The notes under the pieces are model-generated. The model worked only from the letters and a program-made list of their open reading frames with translations, searched no databases and was not told the DNA's origin. The position numbers and the translations under genes are program-made. Source: Kaistia granuli DSM 23481 (GTDB taxonomy: Bacteria; Pseudomonadota; Alphaproteobacteria; Rhizobiales; Kaistiaceae). Taken from it: a DNA stretch of 64,000 nt. This document shows, one piece after another, positions 32,334 through 40,857 of the stretch. Where the stretch lies: assembly GCF_000380505.1 (NCBI RefSeq), contig NZ_AQYH01000010.1, positions 124,001 to 188,000 of the forward strand, written 5' to 3'. Each line of letters opens with the position of its first letter. Within the stretch, counting starts at the first letter, position 1.

Positions 32334-32801
32334 ATGCGGTTGGGTTCCTGGTGTGTCGTGGGTGTGGTCGCAGCGACGTTGGCTGGCTGTGCCAGCGCCG
32401 GCCCGAATGAAGGCCTCGGCACCGTCGGCGGCGCTCTGGTCGGCGGCGTCATCGGCAATCAGTTCGGCAGTGGTTCCGGCCGTGTCGCCGCGACAGCGGC
32501 GGGCGCCTTGATCGGCGGTCTCGTCGGCCAGTCCGTCGGCCGCAGCCTCGACGACCGGGAGCAGCAGCGCGCGCGGGAGGCCGAGTTCCAGGCTCTCGAA
32601 TATGGCCGCCCCGGCTCGCCGATCGACTGGCGCGGCGATCGTGCCGGCTATCGCGGCGAGGTCACTCCCGGACCGCGTTATCGCGTCAACGCCTATGATT
32701 GCCGCGACTATACGCACCGCATCTGGATCAATGGCGAGCCCGAGGTGGCGCGCGGCACGGCCTGCCGCCAGGAAGACGGCACCTGGCGTCCGATTAACTG
32801 A
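32334..32801 (+). CDS. Outer-membrane lipoprotein with glycine zipper (17 kDa antigen type)
   Basis: A 155-residue lipoprotein with lipobox LAGC, cysteine at 19. A glycine zipper 2TM segment covers about 28-70 (GTVGGALVGGVIGNQFGSGS, GALIGGLVGQSVGRSLDD). The C-terminal RT0821/17-kDa surface antigen domain ends CRQEDGTWRPIN. The start is the ATG at 32334 with GAGGTG upstream; the frame extends further up without a signal. It likely sits in the outer membrane and contributes to envelope integrity. A perfect hairpin GTCAGCC-TTT-GGCTGAC follows at 32816. Confidence 0.87.
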   Translation: MRLGSWCVVGVVAATLAGCASAGPNEGLGTVGGALVGGVIGNQFGSGSGRVAATAAGALIGGLVGQSVGRSLDDREQQRAREAEFQALEYGRPGSPIDWRGDRAGYRGEVTPGPRYRVNAYDCRDYTHRIWINGEPEVARGTACRQEDGTWRPIN

Positions 32802-32815
32802 GCCGGAAGGCCCTC

Positions 32816-32832
32816 GTCAGCCTTTGGCTGAC
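32816..32832 (+). terminator. Hairpin after lipoprotein gene
   Basis: An exact 7-bp stem GTCAGCC/GGCTGAC with a TTT loop lies 15 bp after the lipoprotein stop. No U tract follows, so termination may be partial or Rho-assisted. Confidence 0.45.
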
Positions 32833-32929
32833 CCTGCGGCCATGGGTTGCGGGTGGAACCTGCCGCCCGCGACAGAATGCGACGTGCGCCGTCGCGGGCG
32901 AAAGGCTAGAACGGGTCCAGGAACAGACC

Positions 32930-34069
32930 ATGCTTCTTTGGATCGCCATGGCCGTGCTGACGGCCGCCGCCTCGCTGACCGTGCTCATTCCGCTGGGCAG
33001 GCCGGCCCGTGTCCAGCCCGCTCATGCCGGCGCCGCCCGGTCGATCTATCGGGATCAGTTGTCCGAGCTGGCGCGCGACAAGGAGCGCGGTCTGATCGGC
33101 GAGGGCGAGGCCGAGGCCGCACGCATCGAGATCTCCCGACGGTTGCTCAACAGCGAAGCTCCCGACGGCGACACGAGGGCCCGGCCGCAGCCGGCCTATC
33201 GCCTTGAGCGACTCGCAGCCGTCATCGCCATCCCGCTGATCGCCATCGCCGCCTATCTCTATGTCGGATCGCCTCAATTCGCCGATCGCGCGGCCACCGC
33301 GGCCCGCCAGACCGAGCCGACGGCCATGGGCGATATCGATGAACTCATCGCCAGGGTCGAGGCGCATCTCGCCGCCAACCCGGAAGACGGGCGCGGCTGG
33401 GAGATCCTCTCGCCGATCTACATGCGGCTTGGACGCTTCGACGATGCCGTCCGGGCAATGGGCAATACCAAGCGGCTGCTCGGCTCCACCGCCGAGCGGG
33501 AATCGCTCTATGGCGAGGCTCTCACCCGGGCGAGCGGCAATGTTGTGACCGAGGACGCGCGCTCTGCCTTCGAGAAAGCTCTGAAATTCGATCCGCAGGA
33601 AGCTCGCGCCCGCTTCTATCTGGCCCTCTCGCTCGGCCAGTCCGGTCGCAAGGACGAGGCCATTGCCGCCTGGACCGCCCTGATCGCCTCGGCTCCGGCG
33701 GATGCGCAATGGCTGTCGGCCGCGGAGGCCGAACTGGCACAGCTCAAGCCGACGGCGACCGTTCCCGAAACGCCGGCGACCGTCGCCCCAGGTCCGACGG
33801 CTGCGGATGTCGCCGCCGCTGTCGGCCAGACCCCGGCCGAGCGTCAGGAAATGATCGAAGGCATGGTGGCCGGCCTGGCGGCGAGGCTCGAGACAGAGCC
33901 GACCGACGTCGAGGGTTGGGAGCGCCTGTTGCGCGCCTATACGGTTCTCGGCCGGCCCGCCGATGCAGAAGCGGCGCTCGAGCGCGCCCGGGCTAAGCTC
34001 GTCGAGCAGCCCGAGCGCCTCGCCGTGGTCGAGAAGGCCGCGAAAGACATCGGTATTGGCAAGGATTGA
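32930..34069 (+). CDS. ccmI: Cytochrome c maturation protein CcmI (CycH)
   Basis: A 379-residue apocytochrome c chaperone. One membrane helix is at 2-22 and a second at about 93-112, with a cytosolic coiled-coil-like loop between (SIYRDQLSELARDKERGLIG is the family signature). The periplasmic TPR domain follows (RGWEILSPIYMRLGRFDDAV; GWERLLRAYTVLGRPADAE). It presents apocytochrome c to the CcmF/CcmH haem ligation complex. First gene of ccmI-ccmE-ccmF-ccmH, the rhizobial cycHJKL order. AGGAACAGACC precedes the ATG. Confidence 0.93.
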   Translation: MLLWIAMAVLTAAASLTVLIPLGRPARVQPAHAGAARSIYRDQLSELARDKERGLIGEGEAEAARIEISRRLLNSEAPDGDTRARPQPAYRLERLAAVIAIPLIAIAAYLYVGSPQFADRAATAARQTEPTAMGDIDELIARVEAHLAANPEDGRGWEILSPIYMRLGRFDDAVRAMGNTKRLLGSTAERESLYGEALTRASGNVVTEDARSAFEKALKFDPQEARARFYLALSLGQSGRKDEAIAAWTALIASAPADAQWLSAAEAELAQLKPTATVPETPATVAPGPTAADVAAAVGQTPAERQEMIEGMVAGLAARLETEPTDVEGWERLLRAYTVLGRPADAEAALERARAKLVEQPERLAVVEKAAKDIGIGKD

Positions 34070-34078
34070 TCGTTCGAC

Positions 34079-34546
34079 ATGACGCGTAAGCAGCGCCGCC
34101 TGACCCTCATCAGCCTTGCCGGTGTCGTGCTGGCCAGCGCCGTCGGGCTAGTGCTCTTCGCGCTCTCGGACGGGATCACCTTCTTCACCTCGCCTTCCGA
34201 CGTGCTGGCCAAGCCGCCAGCGCCGGAGCAGCGCGTTCGCCTTGGCGGCCTCGTCGAGCAGGGGTCGATCGTCAAGGAGGCGGACGGCGTCGTCCGCTTC
34301 GCCGTCACCGATGGCAAGGCAACCGTGCCGGCCCGCTTCGTCGGCATCCTGCCGGATCTGTTCCGCGAGGGGCAGGGCGTCGTCGCCGAAGGCAAGGTCG
34401 ATGCGAGCGGCCTGTTCGAAGCCGATACGGTGCTGGCCAAGCACGACGAGACCTATATGCCGAAGGAAGTCGTCGAGGCCCTGAAGCAGAGCGGTGAATG
34501 GCGGCCGGAAGACGCCGGTCAGGCCTCGCAGGCGGTGACGCAATGA
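34079..34546 (+). CDS. ccmE: Haem chaperone CcmE (CycJ)
   Basis: A 155-residue periplasmic haem chaperone anchored by one helix (about 8-29). It has the conserved [11 protein letters not shown] and [14 protein letters not shown] segments. The covalent haem-binding motif HxxxY is H122-DET-Y126 ([10 protein letters not shown]), intact. It passes haem from CcmABCD to CcmF. It follows ccmI by 9 bp and overlaps ccmF (ATGA). Confidence 0.95.
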   Translation: MTRKQRRLTLISLAGVVLASAVGLVLFALSDGITFFTSPSDVLAKPPAPEQRVRLGGLVEQGSIVKEADGVVRFAVTDGKATVPARFVGILPDLFREGQGVVAEGKVDASGLFEADTVLAKHDETYMPKEVVEALKQSGEWRPEDAGQASQAVTQ

Positions 34547-36522
34547 TCGTCGAGCTTGGCCACTACGCCCTCGTTCTGGCCCTGGTCTTGGCGCTGGTGG
34601 GCGGCACGGTTCCATTCTTCGGCGCGCTGCGCGGCGACGAACGGCTGATGTCGGTGGCGTCCACCACGGCCGTCGCGCAATTCGTGTTCCTGGCGCTGAG
34701 CTTCGCCGCGCTGACCTACGCCTATGTCGCCTCCGATTTCTCGGTCCAGAACGTCGCCGAGAACTCGCATTCCCTGAAACCGCTGCTCTACAAGGTGACC
34801 GGCGTCTGGGGAAACCATGAAGGCTCGATGCTGCTCTGGGTGCTGATCCTGGCGCTTTTTGGCGCTCTGGTGGCGCTGTTCAGCGAGAACCTGCCGCTGA
34901 AGCTGAAGGCGCTGGTGCTCTCGGTCCAGGCCTGGATCGGCGTTGCCTTCCTGCTATTCATCCTGGTTTCGTCCAATCCGTTCCTGCGGCTCGATCCGGC
35001 GCCGTTCGAGGGGCGCGATCTCAATCCGCTGCTGCAGGATATCGGCCTCGCCATCCATCCGCCGCTACTCTATCTCGGCTATGTCGGCTGCTCGATCTCC
35101 TTCGCCTTCGCCATCGCCGCCCTGATCGACGGTCGCATCGACGCGGCCTGGGCGCGCTGGGTGCGGCCGTGGACGCTGACGGCCTGGTGCTTCCTGACGC
35201 TCGGCATCTCGATGGGCTCGTACTGGGCCTATTACGAGCTCGGCTGGGGCGGCTGGTGGTTCTGGGACCCGGTCGAGAATTCGAGCTTCATGCCGTGGCT
35301 CGCCGCCACCGCGCTGCTGCATTCGGCGATCGTCATGGAGAAGCGCGAGGCGCTGAAGATCTGGACGATCCTGCTTGCCATCCTGACCTTCTCGCTGTCG
35401 CTGCTCGGTACCTTCCTCGTGCGCTCCGGCGTCCTGACCTCGGTGCACGCCTTCGCGACCGATCCGACGCGGGGCATCTTCATCCTCATCATCCTGTGCG
35501 TCTTCGTCGGCGGGGCGTTCGCGCTGTTCGCAACCCGCGCCGGCACGCTCAGCCAGGGCGGACTGTTCGCGCCGATCAGTCGAGAGGGCGCGCTGGTCCT
35601 CAACAATCTGCTGCTGACGGCCGCCTGCGCGACCGTCCTCGTCGGCACGCTCTATCCGCTGGCGCTCGAAGCGCTGACCGGCGAGAAGATCTCGGTCGGC
35701 GCGCCGTTCTTCGACATGACCTTCGGCCCGATGATGGTGCCGCTGATCATTGCCGTGCCGTTCGGGCCGTTCCTCGCCTGGAAGCGGGGCGACATCGTCG
35801 CCGCCGGGCAACGCCTGCTGTTTGCCTTCGGCGCCGCGATGGCGGCCGTCATCATAGGCCTCGCCTTGATGGGAACGCCGGCGGCGCTCGCCTTGTTCGG
35901 CGTCGCGCTGGCAATCTGGCTGATGGTCGGCTCGCTGTCGGAGATCGCCTTCCGCATCAAGCTCGGGCGCGCCAGCCTCGGCGAGAGCTGGCGGCGTGGC
36001 GCCGGCCTGCCGCGTTCGGCCTGGGGCACCGCCGTGGCGCATTTCGGCCTCGGCGTCACCGTGCTCGGCGTGGTCGCCGCGACCGCCTGGAACAGCGAGA
36101 CCATCGTCACGCTGAAGCCGGGCGAGGTGATGTCGATCGGCGACCGCACGCTGACGATGGACGGCTTCGTGCCGCTGAGCGCCTCGAACTATACCGGCAC
36201 CGGCGTCCGCTTCACCGTGCGCGAGGGCGGCAATGTCGTTGCCACCATGGAGCCGGAGAAGCGGCTCTACACAGTGCCGAACACGCCGACGACCGAAGCC
36301 GCGATCAAGACCTTCGGCTTCTCGCAGCTCTATGTCTCGCTCGGCGACGTCTCCGCCGATGGCGCGACGGTGGTCCGGGTCTACTGGAAGACGCTCGTCA
36401 CGCTGATCTGGCTCGGGACGCTGGTCATGACGGCCGGCGGCGTGCTGTCGCTATCCGATCGACGGCTGCGCGTCGGCGCGCCGAAGCCGTCCCGGCGCTC
36501 CGTCGCCGTACCGGCGGAGTAG
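34543..36522 (+). CDS. ccmF: Haem lyase CcmF (CycK)
   Basis: A 659-residue inner-membrane haem lyase with about 14-15 helices. The tryptophan-rich WWD motif is [20 protein letters not shown], and conserved histidines are in [27 protein letters not shown] and LHSAIVMEK. It attaches haem to apocytochrome CxxCH motifs with CcmH and CcmI. The ATG at 34543 overlaps the ccmE stop; 4 bp separate it from ccmH. Confidence 0.96.
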   Translation: MIVELGHYALVLALVLALVGGTVPFFGALRGDERLMSVASTTAVAQFVFLALSFAALTYAYVASDFSVQNVAENSHSLKPLLYKVTGVWGNHEGSMLLWVLILALFGALVALFSENLPLKLKALVLSVQAWIGVAFLLFILVSSNPFLRLDPAPFEGRDLNPLLQDIGLAIHPPLLYLGYVGCSISFAFAIAALIDGRIDAAWARWVRPWTLTAWCFLTLGISMGSYWAYYELGWGGWWFWDPVENSSFMPWLAATALLHSAIVMEKREALKIWTILLAILTFSLSLLGTFLVRSGVLTSVHAFATDPTRGIFILIILCVFVGGAFALFATRAGTLSQGGLFAPISREGALVLNNLLLTAACATVLVGTLYPLALEALTGEKISVGAPFFDMTFGPMMVPLIIAVPFGPFLAWKRGDIVAAGQRLLFAFGAAMAAVIIGLALMGTPAALALFGVALAIWLMVGSLSEIAFRIKLGRASLGESWRRGAGLPRSAWGTAVAHFGLGVTVLGVVAATAWNSETIVTLKPGEVMSIGDRTLTMDGFVPLSASNYTGTGVRFTVREGGNVVATMEPEKRLYTVPNTPTTEAAIKTFGFSQLYVSLGDVSADGATVVRVYWKTLVTLIWLGTLVMTAGGVLSLSDRRLRVGAPKPSRRSVAVPAE

Positions 36523-36526
36523 GGCG

Positions 36527-36982
36527 ATGCGCCGCCTTCTGCTCGCCTGCGCGCTGATCGTCTCCGCCTTGCCGGCTTTTGCCGTGCAGCCGGACGAAAT
36601 CCTCAAGGACCCCGCCCTGGAGGCGCGCGCCCGCGCGCTGTCGATCGAGCTGCGCTGCCTGGTCTGCCAGAGCCAGTCGATCGACGATTCGGACGCCACG
36701 ATCGCGCGCGATCTGCGCATCCTGGTGCGCGAGCGGCTCGAGGCTGGCGATACCGACGAGCAGGTCAAGGCCTTCCTCGTCGATCGCTATGGCGAGTATG
36801 TGCTGCTGAAGCCGCGCTTCACCTGGCATACGGCGCTTCTGTGGGGCGCACCGCCGGCGCTGCTGATCCTGGGCGGCGGCCTCGCTTTCGGCCTGTTCCG
36901 CCGCCGTCGTTCGGCGCCGGCGACCGGCCTGACGCGGGATGAAGAGGCGCGTGTCGAGGCGCTTCTGGCGCGCGACGACTAA
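36527..36982 (+). CDS. ccmH: Cytochrome c maturation thiol protein CcmH (CycL)
   Basis: A 151-residue protein with a signal peptide (1-19), the redox motif LRCLVCQSQS (C44-LV-C47), and a C-terminal membrane helix (about 103-124). It keeps apocytochrome cysteines reduced for haem ligation. Length and architecture match rhizobial CycL; the TPR part of enterobacterial CcmH is supplied here by CcmI. Last gene of the ccm operon. Confidence 0.95.
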   Translation: MRRLLLACALIVSALPAFAVQPDEILKDPALEARARALSIELRCLVCQSQSIDDSDATIARDLRILVRERLEAGDTDEQVKAFLVDRYGEYVLLKPRFTWHTALLWGAPPALLILGGGLAFGLFRRRRSAPATGLTRDEEARVEALLARDD

Positions 36983-37111
36983 GTTCTTCCAGACATTACG
37001 AAACTTTCATGATGGCGTCAGGCGGCTGTAAGGTTGCCTGCTCCATCTTCGTCGGTATTGAGCAGCGGCCTCCCGCGCTGTTCGCCTTACAGTTTATCGA
37101 CGGAGACAATC

Positions 37112-38638
37112 ATGACCGAACAGAATCCCGCTCCGAAGTCCACCCAGACCCGGTTCCGCAGCCGCGCCCTGCTCGGGACGGCGCTTGCCGCCGTCATCGT
37201 TGGCGGGCTCGCGGGTCAGGCCGTGGTCAGCTCCCACACCCCGGCCTATGCCGAGGCCGTTCGCGTCCAGCCGCAGACCCTGCCGAGCTTTGCCGACCTG
37301 GTCGACAATGTGAAGCCGGCCGTCGTCAGCGTCCGCGTCAAGTCGACGGCTCCCGAGACCGTCTCAGGCGGTCCCGACAGCTTCGGCTTCCCGAATGCCG
37401 ACCAGTTCCCGCCCGGCTCGCCGATGGAGCGCTTCTTCCGCCAGTTCCAGGACCAGCAGGGCCAGCAGGGCCAGAACCGCATGCAGCGTCCGAAGGCCCG
37501 TCAGGCTGTCGCGCTCGGCTCGGGCTTCTTCATCTCCGAGGACGGCTATGTCGTCACCAACAACCACGTCATTGATGGCGCCACCGAATTCACCGTCAGC
37601 AATGCCGACGGCAAGGAATACAGCGCCCGCCTGATCGGCGCCGACGAGAAGACGGACCTGGCACTGCTGAAGGTCGACGACAAGGAGAAGTTCACCTATG
37701 TCGAGTTCGCCAAGGGCCAGGCCCGCGTTGGCGACTGGGTCGTGGCGGTCGGCAATCCGTTCGGCCTCGGCGGCACGGTGACGGCGGGTATCGTCTCGGC
37801 ACTCGGCCGCGAGATCGGCGCCGGCCCGTATGACGACTTCATCCAGATCGACGCCTCGGTCAACAAGGGCAATTCCGGTGGCCCGACCTTCAACCTCTCG
37901 GGTGAAGTGATCGGCATCAACACCGCCATCTACTCGCCGTCGGGCGGCAGCGTCGGCATCGCCTTCGATATTCCGGCGGCGACCGCCGAACGCGTCATCA
38001 AGGACCTTAAGGATCACGGCGAGGTCGTCCGCGGCTGGCTCGGCGTCCAGATCCAGCCGATCACCAAGGACATTGCCGACAGTCTGAACCTGAAGGAAGC
38101 CAAGGGCGCGCTGGTCAGCGAGCCGCAGGACGAGAGCCCGGCCGAGACGGCCGGCATCAAGTCCGGTGACGCCATCCTGACCGTCGACGGCAAGCCCGTC
38201 GAGGACGCCCGCAACCTGGCCCAGATCATCGCCGGCTACTCGCCGGACACGACGGTCAAGCTCGGCATCTGGCGCGGCGGCAAGGCCGAGGACGTCAACG
38301 TCAAGCTCGGCAAGCTGCCGGGTTCGGAGAAGCTGGCGAGCCTCCAGTCTGGCGAGTCCAAGACGGCTTCCGTCGCGGATCTCGGTCTCTCGCTGACGGC
38401 TTCGCCGGACGGCAAGGGCGTGGTCGTCTCCGACGTCGAGGCGAGCGGTTCGGCCGCGGAGCAGGGCATCCAGGCTGGCGACATCATTCTCGCCGTCGGC
38501 GGCAGTGAGGTTACGCGTCCCGGCGATGTCGAGCGTGAAGTCGTCGATGCCAAGAAGCAGGGCATGAAGGCCGTGCTGATGCGGGTCAAGTCTGGGGAGC
38601 AGACCCGCTTCGTGGCCCTGCCGTTCGGCAAGGCCTAA
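37112..38638 (+). CDS. degP: Periplasmic serine protease DegP/HtrA (Do family)
   Basis: A 508-residue DegP-type protease. A signal segment (about 18-48, ending AYA) precedes the trypsin-like domain with catalytic triad H152 (TNNHVIDG), D182 (KTDLALL) and S255 (KGNSGGP). Two PDZ domains cover about 300-385 and 410-505. A Q/G-rich LA-loop (QFQDQQGQQGQ) is present. It degrades misfolded envelope proteins. The ATG at 37112 follows CGGAGACAATC. A strong terminator follows, then its likely regulators (38782-40840). Confidence 0.93.
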   Translation: MTEQNPAPKSTQTRFRSRALLGTALAAVIVGGLAGQAVVSSHTPAYAEAVRVQPQTLPSFADLVDNVKPAVVSVRVKSTAPETVSGGPDSFGFPNADQFPPGSPMERFFRQFQDQQGQQGQNRMQRPKARQAVALGSGFFISEDGYVVTNNHVIDGATEFTVSNADGKEYSARLIGADEKTDLALLKVDDKEKFTYVEFAKGQARVGDWVVAVGNPFGLGGTVTAGIVSALGREIGAGPYDDFIQIDASVNKGNSGGPTFNLSGEVIGINTAIYSPSGGSVGIAFDIPAATAERVIKDLKDHGEVVRGWLGVQIQPITKDIADSLNLKEAKGALVSEPQDESPAETAGIKSGDAILTVDGKPVEDARNLAQIIAGYSPDTTVKLGIWRGGKAEDVNVKLGKLPGSEKLASLQSGESKTASVADLGLSLTASPDGKGVVVSDVEASGSAAEQGIQAGDIILAVGGSEVTRPGDVEREVVDAKKQGMKAVLMRVKSGEQTRFVALPFGKA

Positions 38639-38696
38639 AAACGGCCAATGGCCGGCGAGGGTTCTGAGCGAGCCCCCAGTACCCTCGTTTCGGCCT

Positions 38697-38731
38697 GGCA
38701 GGCGGGATCATCGATCCCGCCTGCCTCTTTT
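38697..38731 (+). terminator. Intrinsic terminator after degP
   Basis: A perfect 13-bp stem GGCAGGCGGGATC / GATCCCGCCTGCC with an ATC loop is followed by TCTTTT. It lies 58 bp after the degP stop and separates it from the two-component genes. Confidence 0.88.
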
Positions 38732-38781
38732 CGTAGCGATAGGCTCCTGCACCCATTCCCAAAAGCGTCTAACGTGCCGCC

Positions 38782-39462
38782 ATGCGAATCCTGCTCGTAG
38801 AAGATGATCGTGAGACGGCCAGCTACCTCATCAAGGCATTGCGCGAGGCCGGCCATGTGCCTGACCATGCCGCCGACGGCGAGGAGGGCGGCTTTCTGGT
38901 CGATTCCAACAAATACGACGTCATCGTCGTCGACCGCATGCTGCCCAAGAAGGACGGCCTGACCCTGGTCGAGGAAACCCGGCGCAAGGGCAACGATACG
39001 CCCGTCCTCATTCTCTCGGCGCTCGGCCAGGTCGATGATCGCGTCACCGGACTGCGTGCCGGCGGCGACGACTATCTCGCCAAGCCCTACGCCTTCTCCG
39101 AACTGCTCGCCCGCATCGAAGTGCTCGCCCGCCGCCGCAAGCCCGGCGAGGCAGAGACCGTGCTCAAGGTCGGCGATCTGGAGCTCGATCGCCTGAGCCA
39201 TCTGGTTCGCCGCGGCGACGTCAACATTCCCCTGCAGCCGCGCGAGTTCCGCCTGCTCGAATATCTCATGAAGCATGCCGGCCAGGTCGTGACCCGCACC
39301 ATGCTGCTCGAGAATGTCTGGGACTATCACTTCGACCCGCAGACCAACGTCATCGACGTCCACATCTCGCGGCTGCGCTCGAAGATCGACAAGGGATTTG
39401 CCGAACCGCTCCTGCATACGGTTCGCGGCGCGGGATACATGGTCCGTGACGGCGTTCGGTAA
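38782..39462 (+). CDS. OmpR family response regulator
   Basis: A 226-residue regulator. The receiver has EDD at 7-9, phosphoacceptor D51 (VVDRMLPKKDGL) and AKPYAFSELLARIE. The winged-helix domain follows (LQPREFRLLEYLMKH, VIDVHISRLRSKID, HTVRGAGYMV). It partners the kinase whose start overlaps it by 17 bp. Location between degP and glnE matches the uncharacterised regulator beside degP1 in rhizobia as I remember it; envelope-stress control of degP is plausible but inferred. Confidence 0.9.
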   Translation: MRILLVEDDRETASYLIKALREAGHVPDHAADGEEGGFLVDSNKYDVIVVDRMLPKKDGLTLVEETRRKGNDTPVLILSALGQVDDRVTGLRAGGDDYLAKPYAFSELLARIEVLARRRKPGEAETVLKVGDLELDRLSHLVRRGDVNIPLQPREFRLLEYLMKHAGQVVTRTMLLENVWDYHFDPQTNVIDVHISRLRSKIDKGFAEPLLHTVRGAGYMVRDGVR

Positions 39463-40840
39463 AGTCGTCCGCACCACCGCCTTCAAGCTGTCGGCCGTCT
39501 ATTTTTTCGTCTTCACGATGTTCGCCGTCGTTTTCGTCGGCTGGATCACGCGCGAGACCGACAGCTTCCTGACGCAGCAGGTGCGCGACACGATCGAGGC
39601 GGAGATCGGCGTTCTGGCCGATGAGGGGCTACGCAGCGGCCTGACCGGCATCGTCGCCGCCATCGAGCAGCGCAGCCGCATTCCCGGCGCCAGCCTCTAT
39701 GTCGTCACCGATTCCAAGGGCCGCGTCGTCGCCGGCAACGTCACCGAGGTGCCGCCGGCGCTTCTGAAGATGAGCGGCCTCGATCCGGTCACGGTTCCCT
39801 ACAAACGGCTCGAAGGCGAGGCGGCGCACCACATCGCCATGGTGCAGGTGCTGCCGCTGCCGAACAATTTCCGCATGCTGGTCGGTCGCGACATCAGCGA
39901 GATCGAGCGCATCCGCGATGTCGTCGGCAGGGCGACGATCGGCGCCGTCGGACTGCTGATCCTCTTGGCCCTGATCTCGTGGTTCTTCGTCAGCCGCCGC
40001 GTCCTGAAGCGGATTGATTCCGTCACGGCGACGAGCCGGCGGATCATGGCCGGCGATCTGTCGGGTCGGCTCGAGGTGACGCCGGCCGGCGACGAATTCG
40101 ACCGGCTGGCGGAAAACCTGAACACCATGCTCGATCGCATCGAGCATCTGATGCACGGCCTCAAGGACGTCTCCGACAACATCGCCCATGATCTGAAGAC
40201 ACCGCTGACGCGGCTTCGGACGCGGGTCGAGACCACGCTGGCGGGGCCGGAGCGTACCGAGACCTACCGCGCCGCGCTTGAGGCGACGATCGAGGAATCC
40301 GACCAGCTCATCCGTACCTTCAATGCGCTACTGATGATCGCCCGCGTCGAGGCCGGCTCGCCGGACGGCGCCATCGGGCCGATCGACATTTCCGACATCA
40401 CGGCCGAGGTGGTCGAGTTCTACGAGCCGGTCGCCGAGGAGGCCGGTGTCGCGCTGACCCTGACCCAGGACGCGGCCCTGCCGATGGAAGGCAGCCGCGA
40501 ACTGATCAGCCAGGCGCTCGCCAACCTGCTCGACAACGCGATCAAATATGTGAAGAGCGGCGATCACCCGCCGGCCGCCCCGACCGTCGCTGTCGAGGCG
40601 CGCCGCGTTGGCGAGGAGATCGTCGTATCGGTCGCCGACAATGGTCCCGGCATCCCCGCCCAGGAGCGAACGCGCGTCCTGCAGCGCTTCGTCCGGCTGG
40701 AAAAGAGTCGTTCACAGCCGGGCAGCGGCCTCGGCCTCAGCCTTGTCGACGCGGTTGCGAGGCTTCACCATGGTACGGTCGCCATGAGCGATGCCGGACC
40801 GGGGCTTGTCGTGACACTGCGCTTCCCCGTCCAGACCTGA
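39446..40840 (+). CDS. Sensor histidine kinase
   Basis: A 464-residue kinase. Helices at about 13-33 and 163-183 bound a periplasmic domain of about 130 residues. HAMP is at about 184-236. The H-box SDNIAHDLKTPLTRL gives H248. ATPase motifs NLLDNAIKYV, VADNGPGIP and GSGLGLSLV are intact. The start is taken as GTG at 39446, inside the end of the regulator gene, because it begins the conserved N-terminal membrane region. It is followed by glnE after 17 bp, suggesting co-transcription. Confidence 0.88.
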   Translation: MTAFGKVVRTTAFKLSAVYFFVFTMFAVVFVGWITRETDSFLTQQVRDTIEAEIGVLADEGLRSGLTGIVAAIEQRSRIPGASLYVVTDSKGRVVAGNVTEVPPALLKMSGLDPVTVPYKRLEGEAAHHIAMVQVLPLPNNFRMLVGRDISEIERIRDVVGRATIGAVGLLILLALISWFFVSRRVLKRIDSVTATSRRIMAGDLSGRLEVTPAGDEFDRLAENLNTMLDRIEHLMHGLKDVSDNIAHDLKTPLTRLRTRVETTLAGPERTETYRAALEATIEESDQLIRTFNALLMIARVEAGSPDGAIGPIDISDITAEVVEFYEPVAEEAGVALTLTQDAALPMEGSRELISQALANLLDNAIKYVKSGDHPPAAPTVAVEARRVGEEIVVSVADNGPGIPAQERTRVLQRFVRLEKSRSQPGSGLGLSLVDAVARLHHGTVAMSDAGPGLVVTLRFPVQT

Positions 40841-40857
40841 CGCGGAAGGACCGGGCG